From positions 87,504,001 to 87,568,000 of the forward strand of contig CM053148.1 in NCBI GenBank assembly GCA_028571685.1: DNA of 64,000 nt. The letters are read 5' to 3'. Origin of the DNA: Heterohyrax brucei. Lineage: Eukaryota; Chordata; Mammalia; Hyracoidea; Procaviidae. A program made the position numbers and the translations under genes. How positions within the stretch are numbered: the stretch's first letter is position 1; each line of letters opens with the position of its first letter. The notes below the pieces were generated by a model, which searched no databases, was not told the DNA's origin, and worked only from the letters and a program-made list of their open reading frames with translations. Below are positions 1 through 11,143 of this stretch, in pieces.

Positions 1-652
1 GGTGTGCACAATTAGTTTCCTTTTGTTTTGGCTGCCTCTCTAGTCTTTGTCTGAAGGGTCAGCCTCACGAGTAATTTCAGTACTGAGCTAAAAGGCTAAA
101 AGAGAGTCTGGGGACCATACTCTCATGATTTCTCCAAGTCTGGTCTCTTTTTGTTTTGTAAGTTAGTTTTTTTTTTTTTTTTTTTTAATTTTTCTATAGA
201 ATCTCTACCTCTGCCTGTGTCAGAGAAGCTGGTGGTAGCAGTAGAGCACTATGCCTTGACTATGAGTGTTACACAAGACTGGTCAATTCATAACTGAGTG
301 TATTTAAAATTATTCTTGTGTAATTGTTAAAATAGCCACCAAAGAAACATACTGAGGACATAAATTCTGCAGCTCTATATAGAAACATGCAGATTTAACA
401 ATGAAGACTCTGAATCTAAGTATGTTTAAAAATTCTGCGTAGAATGAGGAGAATTTCTATTATGCGCTTTGGCAAAAATGAGGTGAGCCTGGGGTAGAGT
501 AGAGATTAAGGCAGAGCTAATCTAAGCTCTCAAGGTAGTTTTATTTCAGGATTATATTAGCATAACATAATCGGAAGTGAAATAGATCAGCAAAATGAGA
601 AATTATAAACCGTTAACTGCTATGGAACAATCTAAAAATCTAAACCTAGTAG
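1..652. other. Gene-free AT-rich sequence
   Basis: No gene or recognisable repeat is visible apart from a poly-T run at 167-186. Open frames here are short and have no domain. Confidence 0.6.
167..186. repeat. Poly-T run (T20)
   Basis: An uninterrupted run of about 20 T. It could be the tail of a degraded retroposon on the minus strand, but no element body is recognisable beside it. Confidence 0.9.
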
Positions 653-760
653 CAGATATAGATATAGATTCAGATATAGATGTAGATATAGATATATGGA
701 TAGAGGTGGAGATAGATACAGATGATCTAGATATACACATTGATATAGATCTAGGTTCAT
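653..760. repeat. Imperfect (GATATA)n array
   Basis: About 100 bp of GATATA/GATAGA hexamers with scattered substitutions. The minus strand reads as a Tyr/Leu-rich open frame, which is a by-product of the hexamer and not a protein gene. Confidence 0.9.
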
Positions 761-1749
761 TGTAACTACTTTTTCCTCACTTCTTCTAGATAACCTTCTG
801 AGAATACTTGTCTGAATTTCTAAAGTCAAAAGATCAAGGGAATATTAACAAAAAACTCTTCTCCCAAGAAAGTTTCAATTACCCTAAAATAAATTTCTTA
901 TTTTGTAATACTGTACACCCACTGTCAGTTCTAATGGTCTATATTGTTATAATGGTCTATCTTTCAAAATTCAGATTTTTTTTGATAATTGAAGAAAAAG
1001 GCATAATTTGAGAGGAATGTTGGCCTTTGTGAGCACTGTGTAATGAGTCCTGTCCAAACATAAGGAGATAATTATAATTACCAGAAGGGACCAGCTCCTG
1101 AAAGAAATAATCACAATTATCAGAAAGGACCAGTCCCTGGAGAAGGACTCTAGACAAGCTAGTTGATACATCTTTTGTGAAACCAAGTGACTTTGACGGT
1201 CCCTTAAACCTCAATATCTGTCATTAAAAAAAAAGTATAAAACAGTATTGTGTTTCATCTTGTGTTTAAAAATACCCCACTGACAAAAGCATCATGTAAT
1301 TCAAAATGTGTTTCAGTTTATAAATTATAACACAAATAAAACTGTTTGGGGTTTTGTCCTGTAATCAGTCTTAAATTTTGTATCACATTAATATGATTAA
1401 ATGTAAGTAAACACTAAATATCATTAAAATGAATGGAAAGACAAGTGTACAGGTAACTAGATAAATGTTCAGTTGTTTTAGTTTTTAACATAACATTTAG
1501 AGAAGAATTTCTTCTACCAAAAGTAAGTGGCAGAGAAATAGATTGACAAAATCTACCTATATAGAACATAGAATTTCTTTCCCCACCTACTGATTTAACA
1601 GCTTTCTTAGACAGACTTCTCTAATAATGCATCTGGTCATTGTGGAAGTATCAATGAATGTGATGGAGAAGTGTCTTTAGAGATTTATCCTAAGATAAAT
1701 CTTAAATAAGATGTAATGTCTAGATTTATGTATTGTATTGCAGTGTGCG
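761..1749. other. Gene-free unique sequence
   Basis: Three overlapping short open frames lie near 808-1214, none with a recognisable domain. A 30-bp near-duplicate is visible near 1065-1135 (ATAATTATAATTACCAGAAG / ATAATCACAATTATCAGAAA, each followed by GGACCAG). No known repeat family was recognised. Confidence 0.5.
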
Positions 1750-1771
1750 GTGTCACAGATAAAAATGCTAT

Positions 1772-1818
1772 AGAGTCCTAAGAGTAGGAACCCATTTGAT
1801 GCCACCTAACAACAACAA
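1772..1818 (+). mobile_element. 3' tail fragment of RTE LINE or AfroSINE
   Basis: The sequence GATGCCACCTAACAACAACA is the end shared by the RTE LINE and one AfroSINE subfamily. Only the tail is present, immediately upstream of a full SINE, which therefore appears to have inserted into its AAC-rich end. Confidence 0.55.
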
Positions 1819-1820
1819 AA

Positions 1821-1985
1821 GAAACCCTGGTGGCATAGTGGGTAAGTGCTATGTCTGCCAACCAAGAAGGTCTGCAGTTCATATCCACCAGATGCTCCTT
1901 GGAAACTCTATGGGGGTAATGCTCTGTCTCGTACGGTCACTGTGAGTCAGAATCGACTCAATGGCAGTGGCTAATGACAACAACC
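1821..1985 (+). mobile_element. AfroSINE (type 1), near full length
   Basis: The tRNA-like head GAAACCCTGGTGGCATAGTG is followed by the body, GAGTCAGAATCGACTC and a CTAATGACAACAAC tail. This is a non-autonomous retroposon moved in trans by LINE enzymes. The tRNA-like head is the internal Pol III promoter region of the family. Confidence 0.9.
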
Positions 1986-2441
1986 AGACAATCCTGAAAG
2001 GCTTAAAAAGCCATTAATTTCAGCTCTACTACTGTTAGATAACAAAGGTGATAATATATCAGAAAATATAATGAAACCAAGACACAATATCTCTCTAATT
2101 TTAATAATTATAATTTTAATTATAAATAATAATCAAGTATGAAATTTTATGTATTTTTTTCACTCTAAAGTTGTTTAAAAATGCTTGATCCATGTGACAT
2201 AAATGTTTGCTTATAACTGTATCCTAGGAACAGAAGCAATTGTGCATAAATCGATAGGTTGAATTTAAACAACAAGCACTTAGTCACAAATATCCACATT
2301 CTGAATAGAGATTTCTTTATTAGGAAAAGAAGAGTCAGCCTCATAGCTCCCTAGTAATTTGTTATTTACTTATGACAGTGAATAAATGAATATTATCACT
2401 GCATAACATAAGAGGATAACATAAATACCTTTTTGTGTTTC

Positions 2442-2598
2442 GCCCTCTGCTGTCAAGTCAGTTCTGACTCACAGCAATCCTAGAGGTCACAGTAGAACTG
2501 TCCCATAGAGTTTCCAAGGAGCACCTGGTAAACTCGAACTGCAGACCTTTTGGTTAACAGACATAGCATTTAACCACTATGCCATCAGGGTTTTCTAT
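2442..2598 (-). mobile_element. AfroSINE (type 1), near full length
   Basis: Read on the minus strand the copy runs from the head (CCCTGATGGCATAGTGGTTA) through CTCTATGGGACAGTTCTACT to the GTCAGAACTGACTTGACAGC end. Divergence is moderate. Confidence 0.9.
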
Positions 2599-3428
2599 TT
2601 CTGTTTAGTTATATTTAACCGACCATCAACACAAGTCCGAATTAAAAGGTCTAAGACATTTTATCCTAGTTTTTGTTGTTGTTTTCACTGACAATATTAA
2701 TAACACTCATGATTTGCAATTTAAAATTCAAACAGGTTTTGATTTGGGATTTATGACTTGAACAGTCTTCAGAGACTTTTAAAGTACAAGCTTTTTTGCT
2801 CCATGAACTGAGTGAATGATAACACCTCAGCAATAATTAGCTTAGGTTACACCGTAATAAATGTCAATCAAAAAAGCAGTAAAAAACAAAACTGAAACAA
2901 AAAAGTGGTCCCTGAAGAATAGATCCTCATTCAAAGAGTGGTAGAAGAACTGCTAAGTATGAAATTTTTATTAGATAAGAGCTTCAGGAAAATTTATAAA
3001 CTTTTATGAACCTTACTTTTTTTTTTTATAATTCTTCCAAACACCATGTCATTTATAAATACGAAGTTCTTTTATTTGAGCATTCACTTGGAATATTATT
3101 AACTCACCTTTAAAACTGGAGAAAAGTCACAAACTTTTCAGATTAGAAGAAAGGAGTAAGTGCAAGACAAAAGATGGGTAGAAGAGAAAGGTAAAACACA
3201 GAAAATATGGGACAATGGAAAACCAAATTGGGTAGTATATGAGGCTGGCTTTCATTCTTCTGTTCTTACATCATGATAATTTAGAACCTCTTTGGTCTCA
3301 TTTGGTCCTAGAAAGTCACAACAGTACAATTGTCAGGAACAGAAGCATAGAATGCTCAACACAATGGCTAAAATAGAATACACAATTATTTTAGGTAGAT
3401 TTGTGGTTGAGGAGAGAAAGAATATTGT
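2599..3428. other. Gene-free AT-rich sequence
   Basis: No gene or named repeat is recognised. An A-rich stretch lies at 2870-2900 and a T-run near 3019. Confidence 0.5.
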
Positions 3429-3603
3429 TGGTGTTTATGGTCAACTTTAAGTTCCAACTCATGGAGACTCTCTGTGTGCACAGTAGAACCTTTCCATAGG
3501 ATGGCCACGGCCTTGACCTTTTGGAAGTAGATAACCATCCATGTCTTCTGAGTGGTGTCTGGGTAGGGGCTTCCAATGTAACATTCAACTGTTATGCCAT
3601 TTA
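3429..3603 (-). mobile_element. AfroSINE type 2, diverged
   Basis: It differs from type 1 by the module CTTGACCTTTTGGAAGTAGA followed by a CTTCTGAGTGGTGTCTGGGT segment, and by GTGTGCACAGTAGAACC instead of the type-1 centre. Ends are eroded. This is a second subfamily with the same 3' end. Confidence 0.75.
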
Positions 3604-4391
3604 AAGACTACTAACTAATTAATCTGCCACCATTTCCTGGATGTTGGCAGAAAACATGAGACTGCTGAGCCAGCAACAATGGATAGTTTATTACCCAAAG
3701 CATTGTTAGTACCAGAGTGTTAGCATTTTCTTACAACCGTTCTCACACTCCAGTTTCCACAGGAAACAAAAGGAGGGTCAGGAGTTACCTTCATACACTG
3801 TAGGTTGCGTTACAGGAAAGGAATAAGGAGCTGAGGGAATTTCAAATCAAAATGGGCTTCAAGCAAACCTGTCTGACCTTGGACACTGAAGGAGACATTA
3901 TTTGTATTTAAATAGAAAATAAACAAAGCTGTCTTTTGATCTGGAGAGAGATACTACTCCATGAATGTAGTCTACACACCATGAAACATCCTCCAGAAGG
4001 ACATCTGGGGTCACATCCTTCACTGCCTCAGTTCACCAGATGTGTCAAAATAGGAAAAACACAAGGAGAATTGTCTCTGAATGTCGACTGTTTTTACTAT
4101 ACTGTCTTTGCTTCAGTTATTTTATTGATCACTCAGATTAATATGATCGGTGAGGCTATAGACAAATTTGTTCTTTGCTTTTCTTCATACAGCATTTAAT
4201 TTACTAAAATTGTCTGCAACATAACTCCAAACAGTAGGATAAAACAATTTGCAGTACCAACAAAGATGCCCCAGGGATGTCTTGAGCTCACCTGCACAGA
4301 AAATATTCTAACTCACAGGATACACCCTAGAAAGCTTTTTAAGTTTCTGCGTTAACTTTCGCCCTTTTCCTGAGACATTAATTCAAGTATA
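3604..4391. other. Gene-free unique sequence
   Basis: A 264-bp plus-strand open frame starts near 3936 but has no recognisable domain. Nothing else is recognised. Confidence 0.5.
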
Positions 4392-4508
4392 AAAACCCTC
4401 TACTATCAGGTTGGTTCTGATTCATAGCAACCCCATAGGTTAGAGTAGAACTGCTCCATAGAGTTTCCAAGGAGGATTCGGAGGATTTGAACTGCTGACC
4501 TTTTAGAG
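4392..4508 (-). mobile_element. AfroSINE (type 1), 5'-truncated
   Basis: The 3' two thirds are present: GGTTCTGATTCATAGCAACC, CTGCTCCATAGAGTTTCC and GAACTGCTGACCTTTT are visible. The tRNA-like head is lost. Confidence 0.8.
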
Positions 4509-5059
4509 ATTTCGGTTTATCCAGATATACCTTGGAAGATAAATACCTGTCTATCCACGTCTGAAAATTTAGTCACTGAAGAGCCTATGAAGCACAGTTT
4601 TGCTGTGACACACATGGGTGTCCATACTTTGGAAGTGAATAGGTGGTAACTCGTAAAGGGCTACCAGTCAACCAGGGACCCATGCTGGAGGCAGTGTGGG
4701 CCTTTGTTCCAAATTTAATGCTGGTTCAACTTGGGAAATCTCAGCCATGGTAAACCATTTTCCCTCAAAGGCTCTTGGGATGATTCTTGTGTGGACAGCA
4801 AGAAGTAACTTATTCCCTTCCAAAACCACCCTGACTTGCCCCTTGGGATATGTACACATGCCTAAGCATATTGTGTAGCTCAGCTAAACATGAGGTCTTT
4901 CTGAGATGAGACTCCACTGGTTTTCATGGATCTTCTTCAGGGGTAATTGAACCCCAATTTACATGTAAACTGTTGGCAGCCATGAATATTACAGGAGTTA
5001 TTTCATTGGAAAAGGTAGTATAAAAATTGTCTCTGACTATTAGTTGAAGTGAAGTTTTC
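4509..5059. other. Gene-free unique sequence
   Basis: Overlapping sense and antisense 60-codon frames near 4668-4878 mirror one another and show no domain. No repeat is recognised. Confidence 0.45.
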
Positions 5060-5130
5060 TTGGTGCCGTGGTTAACAGCTCAGCTGCCAACCAGCAAGTC
5101 AGCAGTTTGAGACCTCCAGCCACTCCTTAG
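5060..5130 (+). mobile_element. AfroSINE head fragment
   Basis: The tRNA-like portion TGGTGCCGTGGTTAACAGCT ... AACCAGCAAGTCAGCAGTTT ... CCAGCCACTCCTTA is present. The sequence then leaves the SINE consensus, so the 3' half is missing or replaced. Confidence 0.65.
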
Positions 5131-6609
5131 CCTGCCAGGCTCGCAGGCTCCGCATTTCCAGGCCCAGTCTCCTGCTTAACAAAGCCTCTCAGCTGCTGTG
5201 CCAGCAGAAGAGCGACTCTCTGCGCTACTGTCTTGTCTCTGCTGAAAGTAGTTTTCCTCTTCCTGTCACTCAGTCCGATCTCACAAACCTCCACTTGATT
5301 GTGGGGCTCCCAGAATGTGCACCCTGATCCATGCAACTGTTTTTCTAGGCATTATTTCCCAGAGGGGACTGAGGAGATGTGTAACTCATCCACATCTTGG
5401 TCCGGCCTACCTAATCTACTCTTGTCTATTGGGGAAGGACTGTTTGAGAGAAGTTAGTCGAGTTTTTCTTTCTTTCTTTTCTCTAATTTCCTGTGACACT
5501 ACTGGTTGGAATTTCTCTCCCAAGAAAAGCTGACAGCTGTGGAGACAAAGACACAGCAGACAACTGGAAATGTGGACAGCTGTTTTCCATGGGGGCAGCA
5601 GTAGCCTGGAATGTCTAGTTCCAATAGACTCTTGTAAAGCCAGAAAAATCAAACAGAATGTTGATCAGCTCATGTTGAGATCATCTTGTTAGAGGATGGA
5701 AAGACTCAGTAGTCACTTCAAATTAATAGACTCGCAGTGGTTTTGAGGACCCACACCAGGAGGTTTTCCTTGGAGACGAACGTGCCACAAACAGCTCAGA
5801 AAGAGAAAAGATCATGAATGTGAGTTCATCAGTTTTTCAAGATTTAGAGATTCTTCCCCAGGTGCCTTGGTTATAAGTCTCCAGAAATGCTCTGTTTTAT
5901 ATAGGAAAAAAAAAAAGTAGATAGAAATATAGCTTTCTTTTTTAATTCACGGGATTTGGAGCTTCTGCTGTAATCATGGAAGTCCCCAAGTACCACTACA
6001 TCGTTCACTCAGTGTTTCATCTATAGTCTTGTTTTTCTAGATGTTCTATTTCTCTAGTTCCCTTGTCAGTTTATGACTGAGCAGAAATATCACCGAGGAC
6101 AAGTGCTACCCAAAACTTGGAGAGATTTCAAGTACTAGCATTATTTTCCAGTTTAGTTCCCTCAGCATTATGAACTGTGGACTTACATGAATGATAGTTC
6201 CTACAGGCAAATCAAAAGAAGTAGCAGCAACAAAGTGCATCGTGGTAAATGCAGCTGTTACGTGTTCTCTGTAGCTACAACTTATGCGTGCTGTAAAGCC
6301 ACATTGGGTGAGAGCAGCAATATGCACAAACATGCGTAGTTGTATTATACTGGATATGACAATAAAATTGTCACTCTTTGACCAGAAGGTCACTAGTGAA
6401 ATATGATGTGAACCATCCAAAACCCAGAGTCTTATAGTCTTATGATTTGGAATATTACTCAGAGGCAAGTATTACACATTAAAACATCAAAGCTTAAGAG
6501 AAATGATACCGTTTTTTTTCTGAGTTAATACATTTAGTAAAGACCTTGTAACGTAAGTCAACTATCTTAATCTCTCTCAAAGTTCTTCTCTCTATTTCTT
6601 AAAAAAATA
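5131..6609. other. Gene-free unique sequence, GC-richer at 5131-5330
   Basis: The first 200 bp are more GC-rich (CCAGGCTCGCAGGCTCCGC, GCTGCTGTGCCAGCAG) and may be an unrecognised older repeat. The rest is AT-rich. A 120-codon minus-strand open frame at 6106-6468 has no supported homology. Confidence 0.45.
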
Positions 6610-6740
6610 TAATAGCACTTGCTTTGTACCCAGTAAAGTTCTAAGTCCTTTACACTGCTTCATTGACTGACTCCTTCAGCAACACTATAAAATAGCTATT
6701 ATTGTCCTCATTTACCCAATAGGGAAACTCTAGAACCGAG
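6610..6740 (-). mobile_element. MIR fragment
   Basis: AAGTTCTAAGTCCTTTACAC, then CAGCAACACTATAAAATAGC, TATTATTGTCCTCATTTACC and AGGGAAACT match the minus-strand layout of the ancient mammalian MIR SINE. Heavily diverged, as expected of a fossil predating placental radiation. Confidence 0.75.
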
Positions 6741-7419
6741 ATGGCCTGAATTTCCTAGAGTCGTCCAACGAATGGGGGAGGTAAGGTTCTGAGTAGCGAC
6801 TCACCACCTTTAGACTTATGACTTGCTGCGGCAGAGGAAACGGCTGGCTATCCAACCTATATAAAGCAGAGTCTGTATGTGAGAACCATCTTTCGGTTGT
6901 CAATTCTGTGAAGAATGAGGTTTTTACTTTCCTTTCTCTTTGTGGTCTCTGACGTTTCTCATTGGTCAAAACCCAAAATCAGAAGCCAGAGTGGAAGGCA
7001 TCCCTTTACGCAGTCCTGGAACCCAGAGCAAAATAGAAATGATTAGTCTGGAATCTGATGGATCAAATGGAAATACCTAGAGGAACCTCAGAGAGGAGAC
7101 ATAAATGAGCAAAACTGATTTTTGCAGTCTTGTTTTCCTATTGTCACTGACTATGAGAAACATAAGTGTCAGGCATACTTAGGGCACCACAAAAGGCTTT
7201 TTTATTTTATTTTATTTTTGTGGTTGTAGATAAGATTTAAAAGTAACTGTAGTGTGTCTTTGGTGTTTTATGCCTTCCCTTTCTTGCCTCTATTCTACAA
7301 CCCACTTCCGGTGTTCTACCTTCCGCAGTCTGAATTCTGAGTTCTGTATGCTCACCCTGAAGTTTTCCTTAACATAAAGGTTTCCTCCTGTCAGTCTCTC
7401 TGTTGTAAACTTTCCTCAT
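6741..7419. other. Gene-free unique sequence
   Basis: No gene or repeat is recognised; a T/A-rich TTTATTTTATTTTATTTTT stretch lies near 7200. Confidence 0.5.
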
Positions 7420-7525
7420 TAGATAAATAGGGACAATAATAACCATTTGACAACGTTGCTGAAGGACGCAATCAATGAACGAGCCTCAAGTAGTAGGATT
7501 TTGCCGAGCACAAAGTACATGCTGT
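7420..7525 (+). mobile_element. Probable MIR fragment
   Basis: GATAAATAGGGACAATAATA, then GTTGCTGAAGGACGCAATCA and GAGCACAAAGTACATGCTG follow the order of the MIR 3' half, with many substitutions. Confidence 0.5.
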
Positions 7526-8078
7526 TCTGTCCAACATCTTTTCTTGATTGCTGTTTCAGCATTTTCTGTCAGTTATGACTGAAATGAATAATCTGCTTAT
7601 ATTAGATGAGCTGTCATGAGCCAGCATCGAGTCTGCAGAGGTGTTGTAGGAGTCAAGTACCCAAATGACCAATTTTTCTCTAAGAAGCATCACAGATTCA
7701 GAGGACCGAAGCGTGACCATCAGCATTCACTAAGAAAGACAAAATTCAGGGAACTTAACTGGGGTTACATTTTTAAATGTGGAAGGTTTTAATAGTAACA
7801 GTTTTATTTTTTATAAAAAATGGTTAATGTTACATATGATATGCATTCTAATAAAAGATCATAAATCCAACTGAAATATTAATGATTTTGCTAGTGAGGT
7901 AAAGTTCATTTTTCTTATCACAATATTTGTTAAATTTTATTTGGTCATGGAATTTTTAGATAATTTTAGTTCAGAAATTTTAGTTCAGAAATTTAGTGTA
8001 CTCATTGACCATCTTATAATTTGTTTTATTTAATTGCATGCTATAACTGATAAATATTATTGAAAAAAGGAAAACATG
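7526..8078. other. Gene-free AT-rich sequence
   Basis: A local duplication of TTTTAGTTCAGAAATTT is visible around 7965-7995. Nothing else is recognised. Confidence 0.5.
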
Positions 8079-8213
8079 CAACCCGTTTCAGTTCAACTGA
8101 TTCCAATTTCTAGCAAACCTATGGGAGAAAGTGTCATTCCCAGGTAGAGTTTGCCAAAACTGGTGGCTGGATCAAACTGCCCACATTTTGGTTAACAAAC
8201 GCTTAAATCACCT
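8079..8213 (-). mobile_element. AfroSINE, strongly diverged
   Basis: AACTGATTCCAATTTCTAGC, GGTGGCTGGATCAAACTGCC and ATTTTGGTTAACAAACGCTT are recognisable in SINE order. One of the oldest copies in the window. Confidence 0.65.
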
Positions 8214-8301
8214 TGTAATTAATTATTACCTACTAGTGTCTTTACAGATTTGTCCTGAGGCAAATCATCACTTGCAGTTTTGAAGTTGCTTGTAATTCCC
8301 A

Positions 8302-8455
8302 AGGAGCCCTGGTGGTGCAGTGATGGAGTTTGGCTGCTAACCGAAAGCTTAGCAGTTGAAATCCACTAGCTGCTCCTTGGAAGCCCCATGGGGCAGGTTA
8401 CACTCTGTCCTATAGGGTCACAATGAGTTGGAATCGACTCAGCAGCAGTAGGTTT
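8302..8455 (+). mobile_element. AfroSINE (type 1), full length
   Basis: GGAGCCCTGGTGGTGCAGTG head, GCTGCTCCTTGGAAGCCCCA middle and GAGTTGGAATCGACTC end are present in order, followed by a short GCAGCAGTAGGTTTT tail. Confidence 0.92.
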
Positions 8456-9237
8456 TATATTTAGCATGTTGATGCTCTGTGTCTTGTTAGAGGAATAAGT
8501 TCAAGATAATCTATTTGATGAGTACTTAAACGTGCTTATCTCAACTAGCCCCCATAAAAAGTGAAGAATCCTTAATAGATGCATATTTCTCTTTAGACAA
8601 GACATCAAAATGAAATGCCCTGATGAAGTTATCCATGTAAAGGCAGTCTCACTTGTTCTACTGATACATTTTGCAGACAACGCCAAGAAAAGTAAGGTAT
8701 TTAATTTATAACGAAACCACAAATAAAATAAGTATATACTACTACTACAGCTGAGTAAAAGAAACTCACGCATTTTAATGTTTGAAAAGAGAGGTGGACA
8801 ATTTGCCACTATGGGTTACCACCGCTATGAATGTAGAAATTGAAATCAACTGAAACAATCCATTAGAAATCAACCACTCACTGCCCATATTGTGTTTTGC
8901 AATTCCAGGCTAACATCGCATTTAAAACAGGCAATCTAAACTTCTCAGTGGATAAGAATAAGCCCTGAAGAGCTGCTTCGGCAATGCTGTATTTCTTCTC
9001 AGAAACTGGACTTCAAAGACATTCTGAACACACCATAAAGTTTCAAACTTCAGTACCCTCAAAACCCACGCGTAGCTCCCATTGACATCAATCAGAATTT
9101 TATGTGCATGGGCTGAGGGCAAAGGAGAAGCATTTATATGATCTACAGTATGTTTGATGACTGAAAAAAAGGTCTGAAACTTCACTGTATTGACTTTATA
9201 CTGTGCAAGGGCACAAAAGCCCACTGAAAGCAAACTT
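8456..9237. other. Gene-free unique sequence
   Basis: Two minus-strand open frames of about 100 codons (8501-8809, 8922-9233) have no recognisable domain, and no processed-pseudogene signature such as a poly-A tail with duplication is visible. Confidence 0.45.
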
Positions 9238-9381
9238 GTTGCTGGGAAGTCAGTTCTGACTCACAGCAACCCTATAGGACACAGTAGAATTGCCTCATGG
9301 GGTTTCTAAAGAGTTAATGGTAGATTTGAACTGCTGGCTGTTTTCTTAGTGAGCTCTTCACCACTGCACCACCAGGACTCC
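9238..9381 (-). mobile_element. AfroSINE (type 1)
   Basis: GTCAGTTCTGACTCACAGCA, CCTATAGGACACAGTAGAAT and CACCACTGCACCACCAGGAC are present. It lies 20 bp from another minus-strand copy; the two form a tandem pair in the same direction. Confidence 0.9.
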
Positions 9382-9400
9382 AAAATCCTGGTAATTCACT

Positions 9401-9562
9401 AAAACCAAACCCACTGCCCCAGAGTCAAGTCCTACTCATAGTGACCCTACAGGACCAAGTAGAAGTGCCCCATAGAGATTCCAAGGAGAACCTGGTGGAG
9501 TTGAACTGCTGATCATTTTGCTAGCAGCCGTAGCACCTAGCCACTATGCCACCAGGGTTCCC
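9401..9562 (-). mobile_element. AfroSINE (type 1), full length
   Basis: From AAAACCAAACCCACTGCCCC (3' tail) to CCACTATGCCACCAGGGTTC (head). Well preserved and complete from tail to head. Confidence 0.93.
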
Positions 9563-10164
9563 AGAAGTCCAACAGTTGCCTAAATAATGTTGATTAATGT
9601 GATTAAATTACAAAATTTAAAAACTTTGAGGAATTTTGTATATGCAATATAAACACTGTACAGTTGAGTTCACTGCTGGGGCAGAAGCATTGAGAGAATT
9701 TAATACAGTGTGTATGTTTTTTCTTAACTGAACTGCTCTTTCTGATACAGACCACTGGTTTATTAACACCATAAATCCACTTCCAGGTAAACTGGCATTG
9801 CATTTTTTGAGTTAATTTGTACTAATTATGAAAACAGGGAGTCGTCACTTAGTAATGGAGAAAAAAAAAGTAAAAAATCTTCCTTTGTACTTACAACATT
9901 AAACAAATAGTAATGTTTTAGGATATATTTAAATCTGATGCTTTGAGTCCTGAAACCTGATGGTACCTGGGATTGAGCTGTGAGTAGTTTTAATGTCTTT
10001 ACCTCCTGTGTTTCAGCTTTGTGTTTATTCATTAGAAATTATAAGTATCTCAGCTTTATTTGTATCTTGTGTCAGAGAGATTTAATGCTGTTACGTTGTT
10101 AGAGAGTGTGGAAGTTTTCTCTCAAATTTTCAGCTGAATGATTGAACGTACTTCTACAGAAAGC
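9563..10164. other. Gene-free AT-rich sequence
   Basis: Short open frames only; no recognisable repeat apart from an A-run near 9862. Confidence 0.5.
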
Positions 10165-10349
10165 ATCTTCTCAACCTTTTGCTGTTGACATCTGGGCCAC
10201 CATGATTCCCTATTGTAGAGGGCTTTTCTGTACCTTGTAAAATGATTAGTGAAATTTTCCATCTAACTGCCAGACGTTAGGAGTACTCCCCGACAATTGT
10301 GACTACCACAAATTTCTGCAACCCTTGTCAAATGTCTCCCTCTGTAGAG
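10165..10349. mobile_element. MER20-like hAT DNA transposon fossil
   Basis: TCTCAACCTTTTGCTGTTGA, GACATCTGGGCC, TTGTAGAGGGCTTTTCTGTA, CGACAATTGTGACTACCACA and TGTCAAATGTCTCC follow MER20 order as I remember it. MER20 is a non-autonomous hAT-Charlie element with no coding capacity. The outer terminal repeats are eroded. Confidence 0.7.
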
Positions 10350-10750
10350 GAATTAATTTCTGACATCTTCCTCATTATGTGCCTCAGTGACCAGAATTCC
10401 GTTTTCAATTATTACTGAGTTATTTCCGACGACTTTACCAATCTTAACGAATCTTAGAAAATGAAAATGTGATTGGAACACAGTAAAATTTTGTGTTGCT
10501 GCCAGCTAACTCCTTAGTGAAGATTGTTAGGCCATAGCATGTTTTAACAAGATAATAGCATGTAATATAGGGAATTCAAAATAACCTAGAACCAGAAAGA
10601 ACAGGGTACCAAGATTGCAGGGAAAAGCAAAATAAGTTTCAATTACCTCACTATTGAGGCCCTTTATTTACTTTATAAACAAATTGACCTTAAATTATGA
10701 ACTCGGGGTCTGCTCTTCTTGTCACTTGACCTCCAGTTCAAGGGACATAC
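10350..10750. other. Gene-free unique sequence
   Basis: Nothing recognised. The last 80 bp could belong to the LTR-like element whose 3' part follows the SINE at 10751-10914. Confidence 0.4.
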
Positions 10751-10914
10751 CAAAAACAAAACTCACTGTTGTTGAGATGATTTCAATTTATAGTGACCCT
10801 AGAGGACAGAATAGAATTACTCATAGAGTTTCCAAGGAGCACTTGACAGATTTGAACTACTGACCTTGAGGTTAGCAGCTGTAGCCCTCAACCACTATAC
10901 CACCAGAGTTTGCC
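10751..10914 (-). mobile_element. AfroSINE (type 1), full length
   Basis: Tail CAAAAACAAAACTCACTGTT, centre AGAGTTTCCAAGGAGCACTT and head CCACTATACCACCAGAGTTT are all present. Confidence 0.9.
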
Positions 10915-11143
10915 TGTGGAAATCTCCAGCCTCCTGCCTGACCTGCAGATTCTGGCTTGGCCAACCCACTCTGTCTCATGAGCCAGCAGGAAACTCCAGC
11001 TTGCCCCCTGATGCACAGATTTGGAACTTGTCAGCCTCATACTTGGGTAAGCCATTTTCTTCAAGTAAATTTCTCTATGTATGTGCTTTTATGTATCTCT
11101 CACTTGTCTGGCTCCTCCACAGAACCCAGACTAAGACTATATG
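10915..11143 (+). mobile_element. LTR-like repeat, 3' part
   Basis: CTCATGAGCCAGCAG, GATTTGGAACTTGTCAGCCT, AAGCCATTTTCTTCAAGTAA and the end ACAGAACCCAGACTAAGACT recur, in the same order, at 57640-57770 and 58600-58630. The layout resembles MaLR-type LTR ends. Noncoding. Confidence 0.6.

Noticed and set aside
6106..6468. 120-codon minus-strand frame with a WD-repeat-like KTIRLWVLDGS start
   Set aside because: Only a few residues resemble a WD repeat, the rest does not, and there is no start context, splice pattern or retrocopy signature. A frame of this length is expected by chance in AT-rich DNA of this size.
9238..9562. CRISPR-like direct repeats
   Set aside because: The two similar units are complete AfroSINEs in tandem, each of about 150 bp with tRNA-like heads; the host is a mammal.
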